Below, in pieces: positions 23,312 to 32,573 of a DNA stretch of 64,000 nt. The position numbers and the translations under genes were made by a program. This DNA comes from an uncultured Pseudomonas sp. (lineage in GTDB: Bacteria; Pseudomonadota; Gammaproteobacteria; Pseudomonadales; Pseudomonadaceae), in assembly GCF_913774235.1 (NCBI RefSeq), contig NZ_CAJYDW010000009.1:17281-81280 (forward strand). Direction: 5' to 3'. The notes beneath the pieces are model-generated. The model was not told the origin of the DNA, made no database searches, and saw nothing but the letters and a program-made list of their open reading frames with translations. The number at the start of each line of letters is the position of its first letter. Positions within the stretch are counted from its first letter, which is position 1.

Positions 23312-23499
23312 CGAACCTTTGCCTCTTAGGTCTGGGCGATCGCCCGGCGCGAAACGCGCTGCCAGCGCAATCGCCGGGGAATCCGGATACCAGGGACGGG
23401 TGCAAGGCCGATGCCATTGAAAATTGGTTCGCTGCGTCATTCGGCGCGAGGCTCTGGCACGATGGCGAAAGCCCGGTCGCGAAGCGGACCTTCGCCATT

Positions 23500-23519
23500 G
23501 GTTCGCGCGAGGGCGAACC
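23500..23519. promoter_or_regulatory. Inverted repeat, candidate GntR operator
   Basis: GGTTCGC - GCGAGG - GCGAACC: 7-bp perfect arms with a 6-bp spacer, in the 340-bp divergent region between gntR and the DUF445 gene. A further ATTGGTTCGCTGC half-like copy lies near 23427-23439. No gene is otherwise visible in 23312-23651. Confidence 0.4.
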
Positions 23520-23651
23520 TTTCGGCGCCCGCTCCCCGGGGGCTGCGCTAGGATGGAGCCGGGTCGCACCGTGAAGGCGCGCCGGAAACTCCGCCCGGGC
23601 GCCGCTTTCTACCCAGCACTCCGCTCGACGCAAGAGGACCGCCCCATCGTC

Positions 23652-24920
23652 ATGACCACGCTCTCCCGCGACCGCCTTACCCCGGTCCGGCGCATGAAGC
23701 TCATCGCTCTGCTGCTGCTGTTTCTCGCGGCCGCGCTCTATTGCCTGGCCACCGCCCTGGAGGCGCGCCATCCGGCCTGGGGCTACGCCGCCGCCTTCGC
23801 CGAGGCGGCCATGGTCGGCGCCATCGCCGACTGGTTCGCGGTGACCGCTCTGTTCCGCCATCCCCTGGGCCTGCCGATCCCCCATACCGCCATCATTCCG
23901 CGCAACAAGGCGGGGGTCGGGCGCAAGCTGTCGGACTTCATCTGCCTGCACTTCCTCGCCACGCCCCAGGTACTGGCCAAGCTGGAAGAACTGGACGCCG
24001 CCGGGCGCCTGGCCGGCTGGTTGCGCCAGCCGGCCAATGCCGTCGCGGTAGCCAATCAGGCCACCGGTGTCGCCCGCTATTCCCTGGAAGCCCTGCGCGA
24101 GTTGCGGGTGCAGGCCTTCATCCGCCGGGTGGCGGTGGAGCGGCTGCAACGCCTAGACGTGGCGGCGCTGTCCGGGGAGTTGCTCGATGTGCTGACCGCC
24201 GACGGCCGCCACCAGGCGGTGCTCGACGAGGTGCTGCAGGAGATCGACCGCCTGTTGCAGAACGAGGACACCCAGGCGCTGATCGCCCGCACCATCGGCG
24301 GCGAGTTGCGCACCCTCAAGTACCTGGGCCTGGACGAGCGGGTTGGGCGTTGGTCGGCGATCAAGGTGGTGCAGGCGGTATCGCGGCTGATCGGCGAAGT
24401 CAGCCAGGATCGCGAGCACGAGTTGCGCCGACACTTCGATGGCTATCTGGTCGGCTTCATCGAGCGCCTCAAGCAGGACCCGGCCTTTCGCCTGCGCGGC
24501 GAGCAGTTGCGCGACCGCCTGCTGGAGCACCCGGCGCTGGCCGGCTATCTGCAGGAGTTGTGGGACGAGCTGGTGAACTGGCTGCAGGCCGATCTTGCCG
24601 CGCCGGATTCCCGCATCCGCCGCCGCCTGGGCCGGCTGCTGGCCGAGCTGGGCGAGACTCTGAGTCGCGACGAGGCCATGCGCCTCTGGATCAACGAACA
24701 ATTGATCGCCGTGGCCCCGCCCTTCATCGACCGCAACCGCCAGCGCATCGGCGATTACATCGCCGACCGGGTGGCGGCCTGGGACACCGGCGAACTGGTC
24801 CAGCAACTGGAGCAGAGCGTCGGCAAGGATCTGCAATTCATCCGCATCAACGGCACCCTGGTCGGTGGCCTGGTGGGGCTGGTACTGCATGCCCTGACGG
24901 TCTGGTTGGGGCCGGGGTAG
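23652..24920 (+). CDS. DUF445 family membrane protein (YjiN-like)
   Basis: 422 aa. The N-terminal membrane hairpin (LIALLLLFLAAALYCLATAL) is followed by the DUF445 signature GAIADWFAVTALFRHPLGLPIPHTAIIPRNK, then a long helical, coiled-coil-like region and a C-terminal hydrophobic segment (LVGGLVGLVLHALTVWLG). The ATG at 23652 gives the family-typical N-terminus; the open frame extends 76 codons upstream without homology. Function of the family is not established; it is an inner-membrane protein. Confidence 0.85.
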   Translation: MTTLSRDRLTPVRRMKLIALLLLFLAAALYCLATALEARHPAWGYAAAFAEAAMVGAIADWFAVTALFRHPLGLPIPHTAIIPRNKAGVGRKLSDFICLHFLATPQVLAKLEELDAAGRLAGWLRQPANAVAVANQATGVARYSLEALRELRVQAFIRRVAVERLQRLDVAALSGELLDVLTADGRHQAVLDEVLQEIDRLLQNEDTQALIARTIGGELRTLKYLGLDERVGRWSAIKVVQAVSRLIGEVSQDREHELRRHFDGYLVGFIERLKQDPAFRLRGEQLRDRLLEHPALAGYLQELWDELVNWLQADLAAPDSRIRRRLGRLLAELGETLSRDEAMRLWINEQLIAVAPPFIDRNRQRIGDYIADRVAAWDTGELVQQLEQSVGKDLQFIRINGTLVGGLVGLVLHALTVWLGPG

Positions 24921-24926
24921 GGGGCT

Positions 24927-25007
24927 TTATCGCGGCCATGGCGGTCCGCCGATGCGGCCGCTCCTACAGGGACGAGGCTTTTGTAGGAGCGGCCCATGGC
25001 CGCGATT
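24927..25007. repeat. Inverted pair of REP-like palindromes
   Basis: TGTAGGAGCGGCCC...GGCCGCGATT at 24981-25007 and an opposite-facing copy at 24929-24967 (TATCGCGGCC...GGCCGCTCCTACA). The paired head-to-head arrangement resembles BIME elements of Pseudomonas. A single copy of the same sequence occurs at 60379-60405. Confidence 0.75.
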
Positions 25008-25043
25008 GTCCCGAACACCTATAGCCAACCTCCTACCGGACCA

Positions 25044-25079
25044 CCCCCTCTCCCTCCGGGAGAGGGCCGGGGTGAGGGC
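25044..25079. repeat. Single copy of the CCCTCTCCC/GGGAGAGGG palindromic repeat
   Basis: One copy of the core that is tandemly repeated at 14178-14388 and 60039-60299, here directly after the REP pair. Confidence 0.8.
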
Positions 25080-25180
25080 AAACCCGGACGCCAAACGCCA
25101 AGGCCCTCCACCCATCACCCCACCCGCACCCAAGCGGCGCCCTGCGGACTAACACTCATAGTCCTTGTCCCGAGCGTCCC

Positions 25181-26239
25181 ATGTATCGAATCGGCTTCGC
25201 CTGCATGTACCGTCACCCCGAGCGCAGCCTGTCGCTCAAGGAATTGGAGCAGGTCGAGCGGGCCTTCAATACCCGCACCACCACCCTGCGCTGGCTGGGC
25301 AGCGTCGAGCGCGCCGCCGCCGAGGCCAAGTTGCTGGACGTGGTCACCCATAACCTGGATGCCCAGCTCAGATTCGTTGAGCACGTCGCTGATCAGCCGG
25401 AAAACCTGCGCATGCTGCGCCTGAGCAGCGACCTGCTGCCCTTCTACAGCCACGCCGAATTCGCCTACTTCTATCGCTCCCAGGAGCTGCAGGCGCTGCT
25501 GGAAGATCGCTTCGGCCGGCTGGGCGAACTGGCACGCCGCCGCGATGTGCGGCTGTCGCTGCACCCCGGGCAATTCTGCGTGCTGGGCTCGGATCGCCCC
25601 GAGGTAGTGGAGAACAGCCTGGCGGAATTCGAGTACCACGCCGACATGATCCGCCTGATGGGCTACGGCCAGCGTTTCCAGGACTTCAAGTGCAACGTGC
25701 ATATCGCCGGTCGCCTGGGCGTGCCCGGCATCCGCGCGGTTTGGCCGCGTCTTTCGACCGAGGCGCGCAACTGCATCACCTTCGAGAACGATGAAAAGAC
25801 CTACGGCGTCGACGACTGCCTGCAACTGGCCGACCTCGCGCCGGTGGTGCTGGACATCCACCACTGCTGGATCCACGAAGAGGCCTATATCGATCCCTGG
25901 GAGCCGCGGGTGGCGCGGATCATCGACAGCTGGCGCGGCGTGCGCCCGGCCATGCACTACTCCCAGCCACCGGAGGCTCTGATGGAGATGGGCGTTTCGC
26001 CCAGCGAGCGGATCGACATCAAGTTCCTGCTGCAGCAGATCAGCAAGCGGCTGCTCTACGGCCACAGCGACATGATGTGGAACGACTGGTGCAATCGCTA
26101 CGCCTGCCAGTTCCTCGACCGCTTCGACATCATGTTCGAGGCCAAGCACAAGAACGTCACGGTGCGGGATTTCTATGATCGTTACCTGGGCGGTGACGGC
26201 AGCCTGCCTCCGGTGGATCACGGCATTCTTGCTGGGTAG
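25181..26239 (+). CDS. uvsE: UV DNA damage endonuclease UvsE
   Basis: 352 aa TIM-barrel nuclease of the UVDE family. Family segments seen are MYRIGFACMYRHP at the N-terminus, LRMLRLSSDLLPFYSH, RLSLHPGQFCVLGS (metal-binding His), NCITFENDEKTYGVDD (Glu) and VVLDIHHCWIHEE. UvsE nicks 5' to UV photoproducts as an alternative to nucleotide excision repair. It is a single gene bordered by repeat DNA on both sides; no strong ribosome-binding site is visible before the ATG. Confidence 0.88.
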   Translation: MYRIGFACMYRHPERSLSLKELEQVERAFNTRTTTLRWLGSVERAAAEAKLLDVVTHNLDAQLRFVEHVADQPENLRMLRLSSDLLPFYSHAEFAYFYRSQELQALLEDRFGRLGELARRRDVRLSLHPGQFCVLGSDRPEVVENSLAEFEYHADMIRLMGYGQRFQDFKCNVHIAGRLGVPGIRAVWPRLSTEARNCITFENDEKTYGVDDCLQLADLAPVVLDIHHCWIHEEAYIDPWEPRVARIIDSWRGVRPAMHYSQPPEALMEMGVSPSERIDIKFLLQQISKRLLYGHSDMMWNDWCNRYACQFLDRFDIMFEAKHKNVTVRDFYDRYLGGDGSLPPVDHGILAG

Positions 26240-26250
26240 GAAATACATTG

Positions 26251-26595
26251 TGGGGGCGGGTGCATCAGCTGGTTATCGAGTGTCTGGATGCCCCTTGTTT
26301 CGCCCACCCGGGCGAGTCACTTTTGCCAGTCGCGGCAAAAGTAACCAAAACCGCTGTCCCCACGCATCGGCCCTCCGCTGCGCTCCGGGTCCCCTCACTC
26401 CGGTGCCGCTCCGGGGGCACGGCACGAAGGGGCCTCCTGCCCCTCGCGCCTTGCTCGGCGTCCTGCCTCGCATCCCCCTCCACGACACCTGCACTCGGCC
26501 TCACTGACGGGGACGGGACGCTAGCCTGAGGCTACGGTATTTACAGGGAGAGCCAGAGCGATTCGTAGCGTGGAAAACCGCGCAGCGTTTTCCAC
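26251..26595. repeat. Dispersed intergenic repeat with hairpins (no gene seen, 26240-26780)
   Basis: The 541-bp gap before the aldo/keto reductase holds nested palindromes: CGCCC-ACCC-GGGCG at 26301-26314, ACTTTTGCC-AGTCGC-GGCAAAAGT at 26319-26342, and the TGGAAAA...TTTTCCA element at 26571-26594. The sequence type (GGGCGAGTCACTTTTG... then a G/C-rich region) is one I associate with dispersed repeats of pseudomonads whose translations are spurious. The TGGAAAA element recurs three times at 60097-60348. Confidence 0.6.
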
Positions 26596-26780
26596 AGGTG
26601 AGCGCCAACGCCATTAGTGGACAAGGCTGCGCCGGTGTCCACACTACGGGAGCCAGCCGAGTAGGCGGCTTCGACTGTCATCTCCTCGCAACATGCCGCA
26701 ATGAGCCCAACGGGCGATCGGTTGGAAGAACCGCTTAACTCAAAGGTCATCCTTCCTAACTGCCCGTCGCGAGGCCCGTC

Positions 26781-27698
26781 ATGCCGACCCGTCGCCATTT
26801 TCTGCAGACCACCACCGCCCTGGCCGCCGCCGTGACGGCCGCGCCCTGGCTGTGGCAGAGCGCCCAGGCCGCCGAGCCGTTGCTGACCCGCAAGATCCCG
26901 CGCAGCGGCGAGGCTTTGCCCGTCATTGGCTTGGGCACCTCGGGCAACCTGAACGTCGAGCTGAACGACGCCGCCCTGGCGCCGCTGCAAGAGGTGCTCC
27001 AGGCGCTGCTGGACGGCGGTGGCAGCCTCATCGACACGGCGCCCAGCTATGGCAACTCCGAGCGGGTGGCTGGTGAACTGGTCAAGCGGGCCAAGGCCCG
27101 AGAAAGGGTCTTTCTCGCCACCAAGGTGTCCTCCACCGGGCGCGAACGCGGCGCGGCGCAACTGGCCGCCAGCTTCCAGGCCCTGCAGACCGAGCGCCTG
27201 GATCTGGTCCAGGTGCACAACCTGCAGGACACCGCCAATCAGCTCGCCCTGCTGCGCGAACAGCAGCAGGCTGGCAAGGTGCGCTACGTGGGCGTCACCC
27301 ACTATCGCGAGGCGGCACTGGACGATCTGCTCGCCACCTTGAAAAAGGAGAAGGTCGACTTCGTGCAGTTCAACTATTCGGTGGGCGAGCGCGAAGCCGA
27401 GCGGCACCTGTTGCCCTATTGCCGTGACCAGGGCATCGCTGTGCTGATCAACCGGCCCTTCCAGCGCGGCAACCTGCTCTCCGGTACCCGCGGCAAGCCG
27501 CTGCCGCCGTTGGCGGCCGAACTGGGCGCGACCAGCTGGGCGCAGTTGCTACTTAAGTTCATCCTCGCCGACCCGGCGGTGACCGCGGTGATTCCTGCCA
27601 CCAGCAATCCGCGCTACATGGTCGACAACCTCCAGGCCGGCCGTGGGCGCTTGCCGGATGCGCGCCAGCGCGAGGCCATCGCCGGGCTGTTCGCCTAG
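26781..27698 (+). CDS. Tat-exported aldo/keto reductase family protein
   Basis: 305 aa. It starts with a twin-arginine signal (TRRHFLQ, hydrophobic core, cleavage near AQAAEP), then an AKR barrel: GLGTSGN, catalytic-site segments DTAPSYGNSE (Asp, Tyr), LATKVSSTG (Lys) and VQVHNLQD (His), so the catalytic tetrad appears intact. Export by Tat implies folding with bound cofactor or another cofactor before export. It ends TAG immediately followed by the ATG of the next gene, so the two are co-transcribed. Substrate unknown. Confidence 0.85.
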   Translation: MPTRRHFLQTTTALAAAVTAAPWLWQSAQAAEPLLTRKIPRSGEALPVIGLGTSGNLNVELNDAALAPLQEVLQALLDGGGSLIDTAPSYGNSERVAGELVKRAKARERVFLATKVSSTGRERGAAQLAASFQALQTERLDLVQVHNLQDTANQLALLREQQQAGKVRYVGVTHYREAALDDLLATLKKEKVDFVQFNYSVGEREAERHLLPYCRDQGIAVLINRPFQRGNLLSGTRGKPLPPLAAELGATSWAQLLLKFILADPAVTAVIPATSNPRYMVDNLQAGRGRLPDARQREAIAGLFA

Positions 27699-28991
27699 AT
27701 GAAGGACTGGCTCGGTCGCGTCCTCGACGCCCGCGCCGGCGAGTCGTCCGCGGCCCTAGCGGGTTTCGCGCTGTTCCTCTGCCTGTTCGCCGGCTATTTC
27801 ATGCTGCGGCCGATCCGCGAGGCCATGGGCATCGCCGGCGGAGTGCAAAATCTGCAGTGGCTGTTCACCGCCACCTTCGTGGTCATGCTGCTGGCCGTAC
27901 CCCTGTTCGCCTGGCTCAACTCGCGGGTGGCACGGCGGCGCTTCGTCGACTGGGTCTACGGCTTCTTCGCCCTCAATCTGCTGGCCTTCGCCGCCTGCTT
28001 CGCCAGCCTGGGCGACAGCGTCTGGCTGGCGCGCACCTTCTACGTCTGGATCTCGGTCTACAACCTCTTCGTGGTCTCGGTGGCCTGGAGTCTGATGGCC
28101 GATGTCTTCGACGGCGCCCAGGCGCGGCGGCTGTTCGCCTTCATCGCCGCAGGGGCCAGTGTCGGTGGCCTGCTCGGCCCTGTCTTGGCCGCCGCCCTGG
28201 CGCCCCTGGTCGGTGAGGCGGGCCTCGCGCTGCTGGCCGCCGCGCTGTTGCTCCTGGCCCTGGCACTCAAGGCCTATTTGATGGACTGGCGCGAGACCCG
28301 CGGCGCTGGGCGGCCGGATGCGCCGCCGACGGAAAGTCCTCGGCGCCCGGTGGCCGGCAATCCCTTCAGTGGTCTCACCCGGGTGCTGGCATCGCCCTAT
28401 CTGCTGGCGGTCAGCGCCTTCGTCATCCTGCTGGCCACGGTCAGCACCTTTCTCTATTTCGAGCAGGCGCGACTGGTGGCCGAGCTGTTCCCCGACCGCG
28501 CGCGCCAGGTGCAGGTGTTCGGCCTGCTGGACTTCGTGGTCCAGGCCGGCGCCCTGGCCAGCCAGGTGCTGATCACCGGCCGCCTGGCCCAGCGCCTGGG
28601 TGTGCGGGTGCTGCTGGCCGGGGTGCCGCTGCTGATGTGCGTGGGCTTCGTGGGGCTCGCGCTGCTGCCCACCTTCGCCATGCTGGCGGGCCTGATGATC
28701 GTGCGGCGCATCGGCGAATACGCCTTCATCCGTCCCGGTCGCGAGATGCTCTTCGCGCCGCTGGACGCCGAGACCAAGTACAAGGCCAAGAACTTCATCG
28801 ACACCGTGGTCTATCGCGCCGGCGACGCCGCCAGCGGCTGGGCCAAGAGCCTGCTGGACCTGCTCGGCCACGGCGCCTGGCTGCCGGCGCTGGTCGGCGC
28901 CGGCTGCGCCGCGCTCTGGGCCTGGCTGGGCTTCTACCTGGGGCGCCGGGCGGATCGGGCCGTCCAGGCAGGGGAAACGGAGCGGTGCTGA
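27699..28991 (+). CDS. MFS-type transporter related to the Npt/TLC nucleotide transporter family
   Basis: 430 aa, about 12 hydrophobic segments. The N-terminal segment GYFMLRPIREAMGIAGG and the motifs WSLMADVFDGAQARRLFAFIAAGASVGGLLGP and RIGEYAFIRPGREMLFAPLDAETKYKAKNFIDT are characteristic of proteins annotated as NTP/NTP exchange or Npt1/Npt2 family in free-living bacteria. Function in such bacteria is unknown; ATP/ADP exchange is not implied. It starts directly at the stop codon of the aldo/keto reductase. Confidence 0.75.
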   Translation: MKDWLGRVLDARAGESSAALAGFALFLCLFAGYFMLRPIREAMGIAGGVQNLQWLFTATFVVMLLAVPLFAWLNSRVARRRFVDWVYGFFALNLLAFAACFASLGDSVWLARTFYVWISVYNLFVVSVAWSLMADVFDGAQARRLFAFIAAGASVGGLLGPVLAAALAPLVGEAGLALLAAALLLLALALKAYLMDWRETRGAGRPDAPPTESPRRPVAGNPFSGLTRVLASPYLLAVSAFVILLATVSTFLYFEQARLVAELFPDRARQVQVFGLLDFVVQAGALASQVLITGRLAQRLGVRVLLAGVPLLMCVGFVGLALLPTFAMLAGLMIVRRIGEYAFIRPGREMLFAPLDAETKYKAKNFIDTVVYRAGDAASGWAKSLLDLLGHGAWLPALVGAGCAALWAWLGFYLGRRADRAVQAGETERC

Positions 28992-29089
28992 ATACCGGCT
29001 GAATCGTTGTAGTCGGAAACAACCCGGGGCTCCGGAGCGTGACCGGTAGGGTGCTAAGGTAAGACCTTCTCCTTGCCCCAGGGCCCTCC

Positions 29090-30208
29090 ATGTTCCGCTC
29101 CCGTACCGCGATGTACCTGGTCCTCTTTGCCTTGCACCTGTTCATCGGCGTCAGCCTGATCGGCGATCTCGGCCTGTCGCTGGCCGGACAGCTGCCGTTC
29201 TGGCTCCTGCTGCTCCTGTCCTTCGTGCTGGTCCCCCTGGGCTTTCGCTCGCGGGACATGAGTTCGCGACTCCTGGCCTGGGCGGCGCTGATCGCCATGG
29301 GGGTGTTTTCCAGCCTGGCGATCTTCAGCCTGCTGCGCGGCCTGGTCCTGGCACTGGCCAGTCTGGTCGGCCAGCCGCTGGACGCCGCCTGGCGCAGCGG
29401 CAGCGCCTGGGCGGTGCTGGGCCTGGTGCTGCTGGTGGCGCTGCGCAGTGTCTACAACGCCCGGCGCACGGCGAAGGTCAAGGAGGTGGAGCTGGCCCTG
29501 CCGGCGCTGCCCGCCGGCCTGGATGGGCTGCGCATCGTGCAGCTGAGCGATCTGCACATCGGTCCGACGATCAAGGCCGGCTACCTGCAACGCATCGTCG
29601 ACCGGGTCAACGGCCTGGACGCCGACCTGGTGGCCATCACCGGCGACCTGGTGGATGGCAGCGTGGCCGAGCTGCGGCACGAATTCCTGCCTTTGCAAGG
29701 GCTCAAGGCGCGCCTGGGCACCTACGCCATCACCGGCAACCACGAATACTATTCCGGCGCCGAAGCCTGGGTACGCGCCTGGCGCGAGCAGGGCCTGGCG
29801 ATGCTGATCGACGAGCACCGGGTGCTGGAATATCAGGGCACGCCCTTCGTGCTGGCCGGCATCACCGACTACTCGGCGCCGCTCTACGTCCCCAGCCACA
29901 GAAGCGATGCCGCGGCTGCCTTCGCCGGCGCCCCGGAAGGGCTGTTCCGCCTGCTGCTGGCCCACCAGCCGCGCTCGGCGCCCAAGGCCGAGGCCGCCGG
30001 CGCCGATTTGCAGCTCTCCGGTCACACCCATGGCGGCCAGTTCTGGCCCTGGATGTATTTCGTGCGCTTCCAGCAACCCTGGGTAGCCGGCATCCACCGC
30101 CTGGGCCGACTCACCGTCTACATCAGCCGCGGCACCGGCTACTGGGGCCCGCCGCTGCGCTTCGGCGCGCCGAGCGAGATCACCCTGATCAGGTTGCGGC
30201 GGGGCTGA
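29090..30208 (+). CDS. Membrane metallophosphoesterase (YkuE/YaeI-like)
   Basis: 372 aa. Four N-terminal membrane segments (to about residue 130) precede a calcineurin-like domain with all metal motifs: LSDLHIG, TGDLVDG, TGNHEYY and SGHTHGGQFWPW. YaeI/YkuE-type members hydrolyse phosphate esters at the membrane. The last 15 codons (30161-30205) have a diverged second copy at 40744-40788, beyond the adjacent catabolic cassette. Confidence 0.88.
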   Translation: MFRSRTAMYLVLFALHLFIGVSLIGDLGLSLAGQLPFWLLLLLSFVLVPLGFRSRDMSSRLLAWAALIAMGVFSSLAIFSLLRGLVLALASLVGQPLDAAWRSGSAWAVLGLVLLVALRSVYNARRTAKVKEVELALPALPAGLDGLRIVQLSDLHIGPTIKAGYLQRIVDRVNGLDADLVAITGDLVDGSVAELRHEFLPLQGLKARLGTYAITGNHEYYSGAEAWVRAWREQGLAMLIDEHRVLEYQGTPFVLAGITDYSAPLYVPSHRSDAAAAFAGAPEGLFRLLLAHQPRSAPKAEAAGADLQLSGHTHGGQFWPWMYFVRFQQPWVAGIHRLGRLTVYISRGTGYWGPPLRFGAPSEITLIRLRRG

Positions 30209-30210
30209 AG

Positions 30211-30294
30211 CCTGTCCTGGCCGGTCAGGACAGGCAGCCGTTTGGTCGTACCGGGCGAGGTGCCCTGACGAAGCGCAACAGGTTGCGCTTCGTC
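30211..30294. terminator. Two hairpins between convergent genes
   Basis: CCTGTCCTG-GCCGGT-CAGGACAGG at 30211-30234, then a perfect 13-bp stem with a 2-nt loop, GACGAAGCGCAAC-AG-GTTGCGCTTCGTC, at 30267-30294. They lie between the metallophosphoesterase stop and the oprD-type stop and could terminate transcription from both sides. Neither has a long T tract on the plus strand. Confidence 0.55.
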
Positions 30295-30308
30295 TGGGTG
30301 GGCACGGG

Positions 30309-31622
30309 CTAGAACAGGTTGAAGGGGTATTGGGTGATGAAGCGGACATCGTCCAGATCGCGCAAGGCCGAGACGCCCGAGGTGCGATGCACGGCGTAGC
30401 GCAACTGGAAGGACAAGCCCTTGGCCTTCCCGGATTGCACCACGTAGTTGATATCCATATCGCGCTCCCACTGTTTGACGCCAGCGCCATAGCGTCCGGC
30501 ATAGGCGACGCTCGCCCGGGTGCCGTCGATATCCCACCCCTTGGTATAGCGGGTCATGAAGGTCAGCCCCGGCAGTCCCAGATTGGCGAAGTTGTAGCTA
30601 TAGCGCAGCTGCATGGACTTTTCGTTCGGCCCGTTGAACTCCTGATACTGGTTGATATTGGCCAGCCAGATCTGCCCATAGGAGCCGGGCGAGCCGGCGT
30701 GATCAAAGGGCTCGTCGCCCCATACCTGTTGGTAGGAGAAGCCCAGCCGGTGGCCGCGATAGGACAGCCCCTGGGTCAGGCTGCTAGTGGTGTTATCGAT
30801 GTCGCCCGCCTTGCGCTCGCCGCTGGCCAGCGTTCGATAGAGATTGAACGCCAGGTCGTAAGCCAGATCCTTGTTTATCGGATGAGTGAAGATGTAGCCC
30901 AGATAATATTGATTCCAGATGTCCTCGTAGTTCAGGCCGTAGAGCGAAATCGTGGACGTCTTGGTGGGCGTATAGATCATTCCGCCATAGGTGGCCGAAC
31001 GCGTGGTGTAAAGAAAGCGATTATTGGTGAACGCCAAGCCCAGTTCTGCGTCGTGATTTTCCGCGGTTTGCGGACTGGACGCGGTGAAGTGGCCTGCTTC
31101 TATCTGGATGTTGGCAATTTCCTTACTGTTCAGGCTCCAGCCGGTGAAACTATGGGGCAGCAGGCGCAAGTCGGAATAGCCGAACACCGGGTTGAGGGGT
31201 TGCTGCTGGCCATAGCGTATTTCCGTATTGCTTATGCGGGCCTTGACCACGCCGTTGACCTTGGTCTGGTCGCTGCGGGAATTGCCATCCGGCTCGCGTG
31301 GCATCAGGCCGGAGCCCCCGGTACCGGCACCACCGTCGAGCTTTTGTGCCTCGTAGAGTTGAGCATCCAGGCCAAAGCCGACCAGGCCCTGGGTATAGCC
31401 GGAGCGGTAATTGAGCATGAGTGCCTGGGCCCACTCCTTGACATAGTTTTGCTGTTGCGGACTCTCGTTCAAATAGTTTCGATAAAAGTAGAAGTTACGA
31501 TACAGCGCCGTGGCTTTCGAGTCTTCGATGAAGCCCTTGCTGTTTTCCTGGGCGTTGTCCGCAAGAACTACGCTGCTGGAGAAAAGACTGGCCAGAACTA
31601 TTCCGCTTACGAAACGATCCAT
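30309..31622 (-). CDS. OprD-family outer-membrane porin
   Basis: 437 aa. Signal peptide MDRFVSGIVLASLFSSSVVLA; the mature protein begins DNAQENSKGFIEDSKATALYRNFYFYRNY, the OprD signature, and ends with the outer-membrane terminal Phe (QYPFNLF). The start at 31622 is supported by AAGGGC upstream and by the signal peptide. OprD porins admit basic amino acids, small carboxylates or related solutes. It is the last gene of the cassette, 285 bp after the ABC permease, so it may have its own promoter. Confidence 0.9.
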   Translation of the reverse strand: MDRFVSGIVLASLFSSSVVLADNAQENSKGFIEDSKATALYRNFYFYRNYLNESPQQQNYVKEWAQALMLNYRSGYTQGLVGFGLDAQLYEAQKLDGGAGTGGSGLMPREPDGNSRSDQTKVNGVVKARISNTEIRYGQQQPLNPVFGYSDLRLLPHSFTGWSLNSKEIANIQIEAGHFTASSPQTAENHDAELGLAFTNNRFLYTTRSATYGGMIYTPTKTSTISLYGLNYEDIWNQYYLGYIFTHPINKDLAYDLAFNLYRTLASGERKAGDIDNTTSSLTQGLSYRGHRLGFSYQQVWGDEPFDHAGSPGSYGQIWLANINQYQEFNGPNEKSMQLRYSYNFANLGLPGLTFMTRYTKGWDIDGTRASVAYAGRYGAGVKQWERDMDINYVVQSGKAKGLSFQLRYAVHRTSGVSALRDLDDVRFITQYPFNLF

Positions 31623-31907
31623 GATGATTTGCCCTTGCTGAAGTTTATAGTTGGCAGCGGTAGAGATGGCAGAGGTTGTTGTTGTCGACGGGGCGTGGCC
31701 CGAGGCTTCTTGTTGAAGGAGAGCCGTGTCTATCCGCGGTCCAGGCACGGCCGGGCGCCCGAGCGACCTTGGGCGCTCGATTGCTGGTTCAGGGATTGGT
31801 GAACGACGCCCCGCGCCCGGAACCGGCGTACCCCCGTACGGTTCGGTTCGTGGGCCAGGCGCGGCCGTCGGTGCCGTTTAGGGGCCGGCGCGCCCAGGGC
31901 TACCCTC

Positions 31908-32573
31908 TCAACCGGACGGTCGTCGCTCCAGACGGGTCGCCAGGCGCACCGCCGGCAGCAGGATGACGATGTAGAGCAGCGCCGCCAGCGTCAGCGGAGA
32001 GGTGTTGTAGGTCACCGAGCGCACCGTGTTGGCGGCATAGAGCAGATCGGTCACCGAGATCAGCGCCGCCAGCGAGGTGCTCTTCACGACTTCGATGGTG
32101 TTGGAGATGAGATCCGGCAATACCGTGCGCGTCGCCTGGGGCAGGACCACGAAGACCAGCACCTGGAAGCGGTTCAAGCCGGTCGCCAGGGCAGCCTCCG
32201 CCTGGCCCGGCGGGACCGAGTCCAGGCCGGCGCGGTAGATCTCGCAGTAGTACGCCGAGCTGTTCAGCGCCAGCGCCACCACCAGGCACACCAGCGCGGG
32301 CAGGTTCAACTGCATGAAGGTCAGGCTGGAAAACAGCAGGATGATCAGCACCGGCGGCGGAATGGCGCGGAACACGTTGACCCAGATCCGCACCAGGCTG
32401 CGCAGCAGTCGATTGCGGTGCTTGGAGGCGAGCGCCAGGCCGAGGCCCAGGAGCACGCCCAGCGGCGTGAGGACCAGGGTCAGCGCGAGACTCGTCAGCA
32501 GCCCCTTGAGCAGGTAGGGCAGGGCCTCCCGCATGATGTCGAGGTTGAAAAATTGCTCCAGCAGCTCGTTCAT
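31908..32573 (-). CDS. Polar amino acid-type ABC transporter permease (second)
   Basis: 221 aa, HisM/GlnP-type. Segments include LTSLALTLVLTPLGVLLGLGLALA, the loop YYCEIYRAGLDSVPPGQAEAALATGL (EAA-like motif) and VLPQATRTVLPDLISNTIEVVKSTSLA. The ATG at 32573 overlaps the previous permease stop as ATGA. It pairs with the neighbouring permease as a heterodimeric channel. Confidence 0.88.
   Translation of the reverse strand: MNELLEQFFNLDIMREALPYLLKGLLTSLALTLVLTPLGVLLGLGLALASKHRNRLLRSLVRIWVNVFRAIPPPVLIILLFSSLTFMQLNLPALVCLVVALALNSSAYYCEIYRAGLDSVPPGQAEAALATGLNRFQVLVFVVLPQATRTVLPDLISNTIEVVKSTSLAALISVTDLLYAANTVRSVTYNTSPLTLAALLYIVILLPAVRLATRLERRPSG

Noticed and set aside
23424..23651. N-terminal extension of the DUF445 gene
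   Set aside because: No homology-like sequence or ribosome-binding site; Arg-rich composition; the family N-terminus fits the ATG at 23652.
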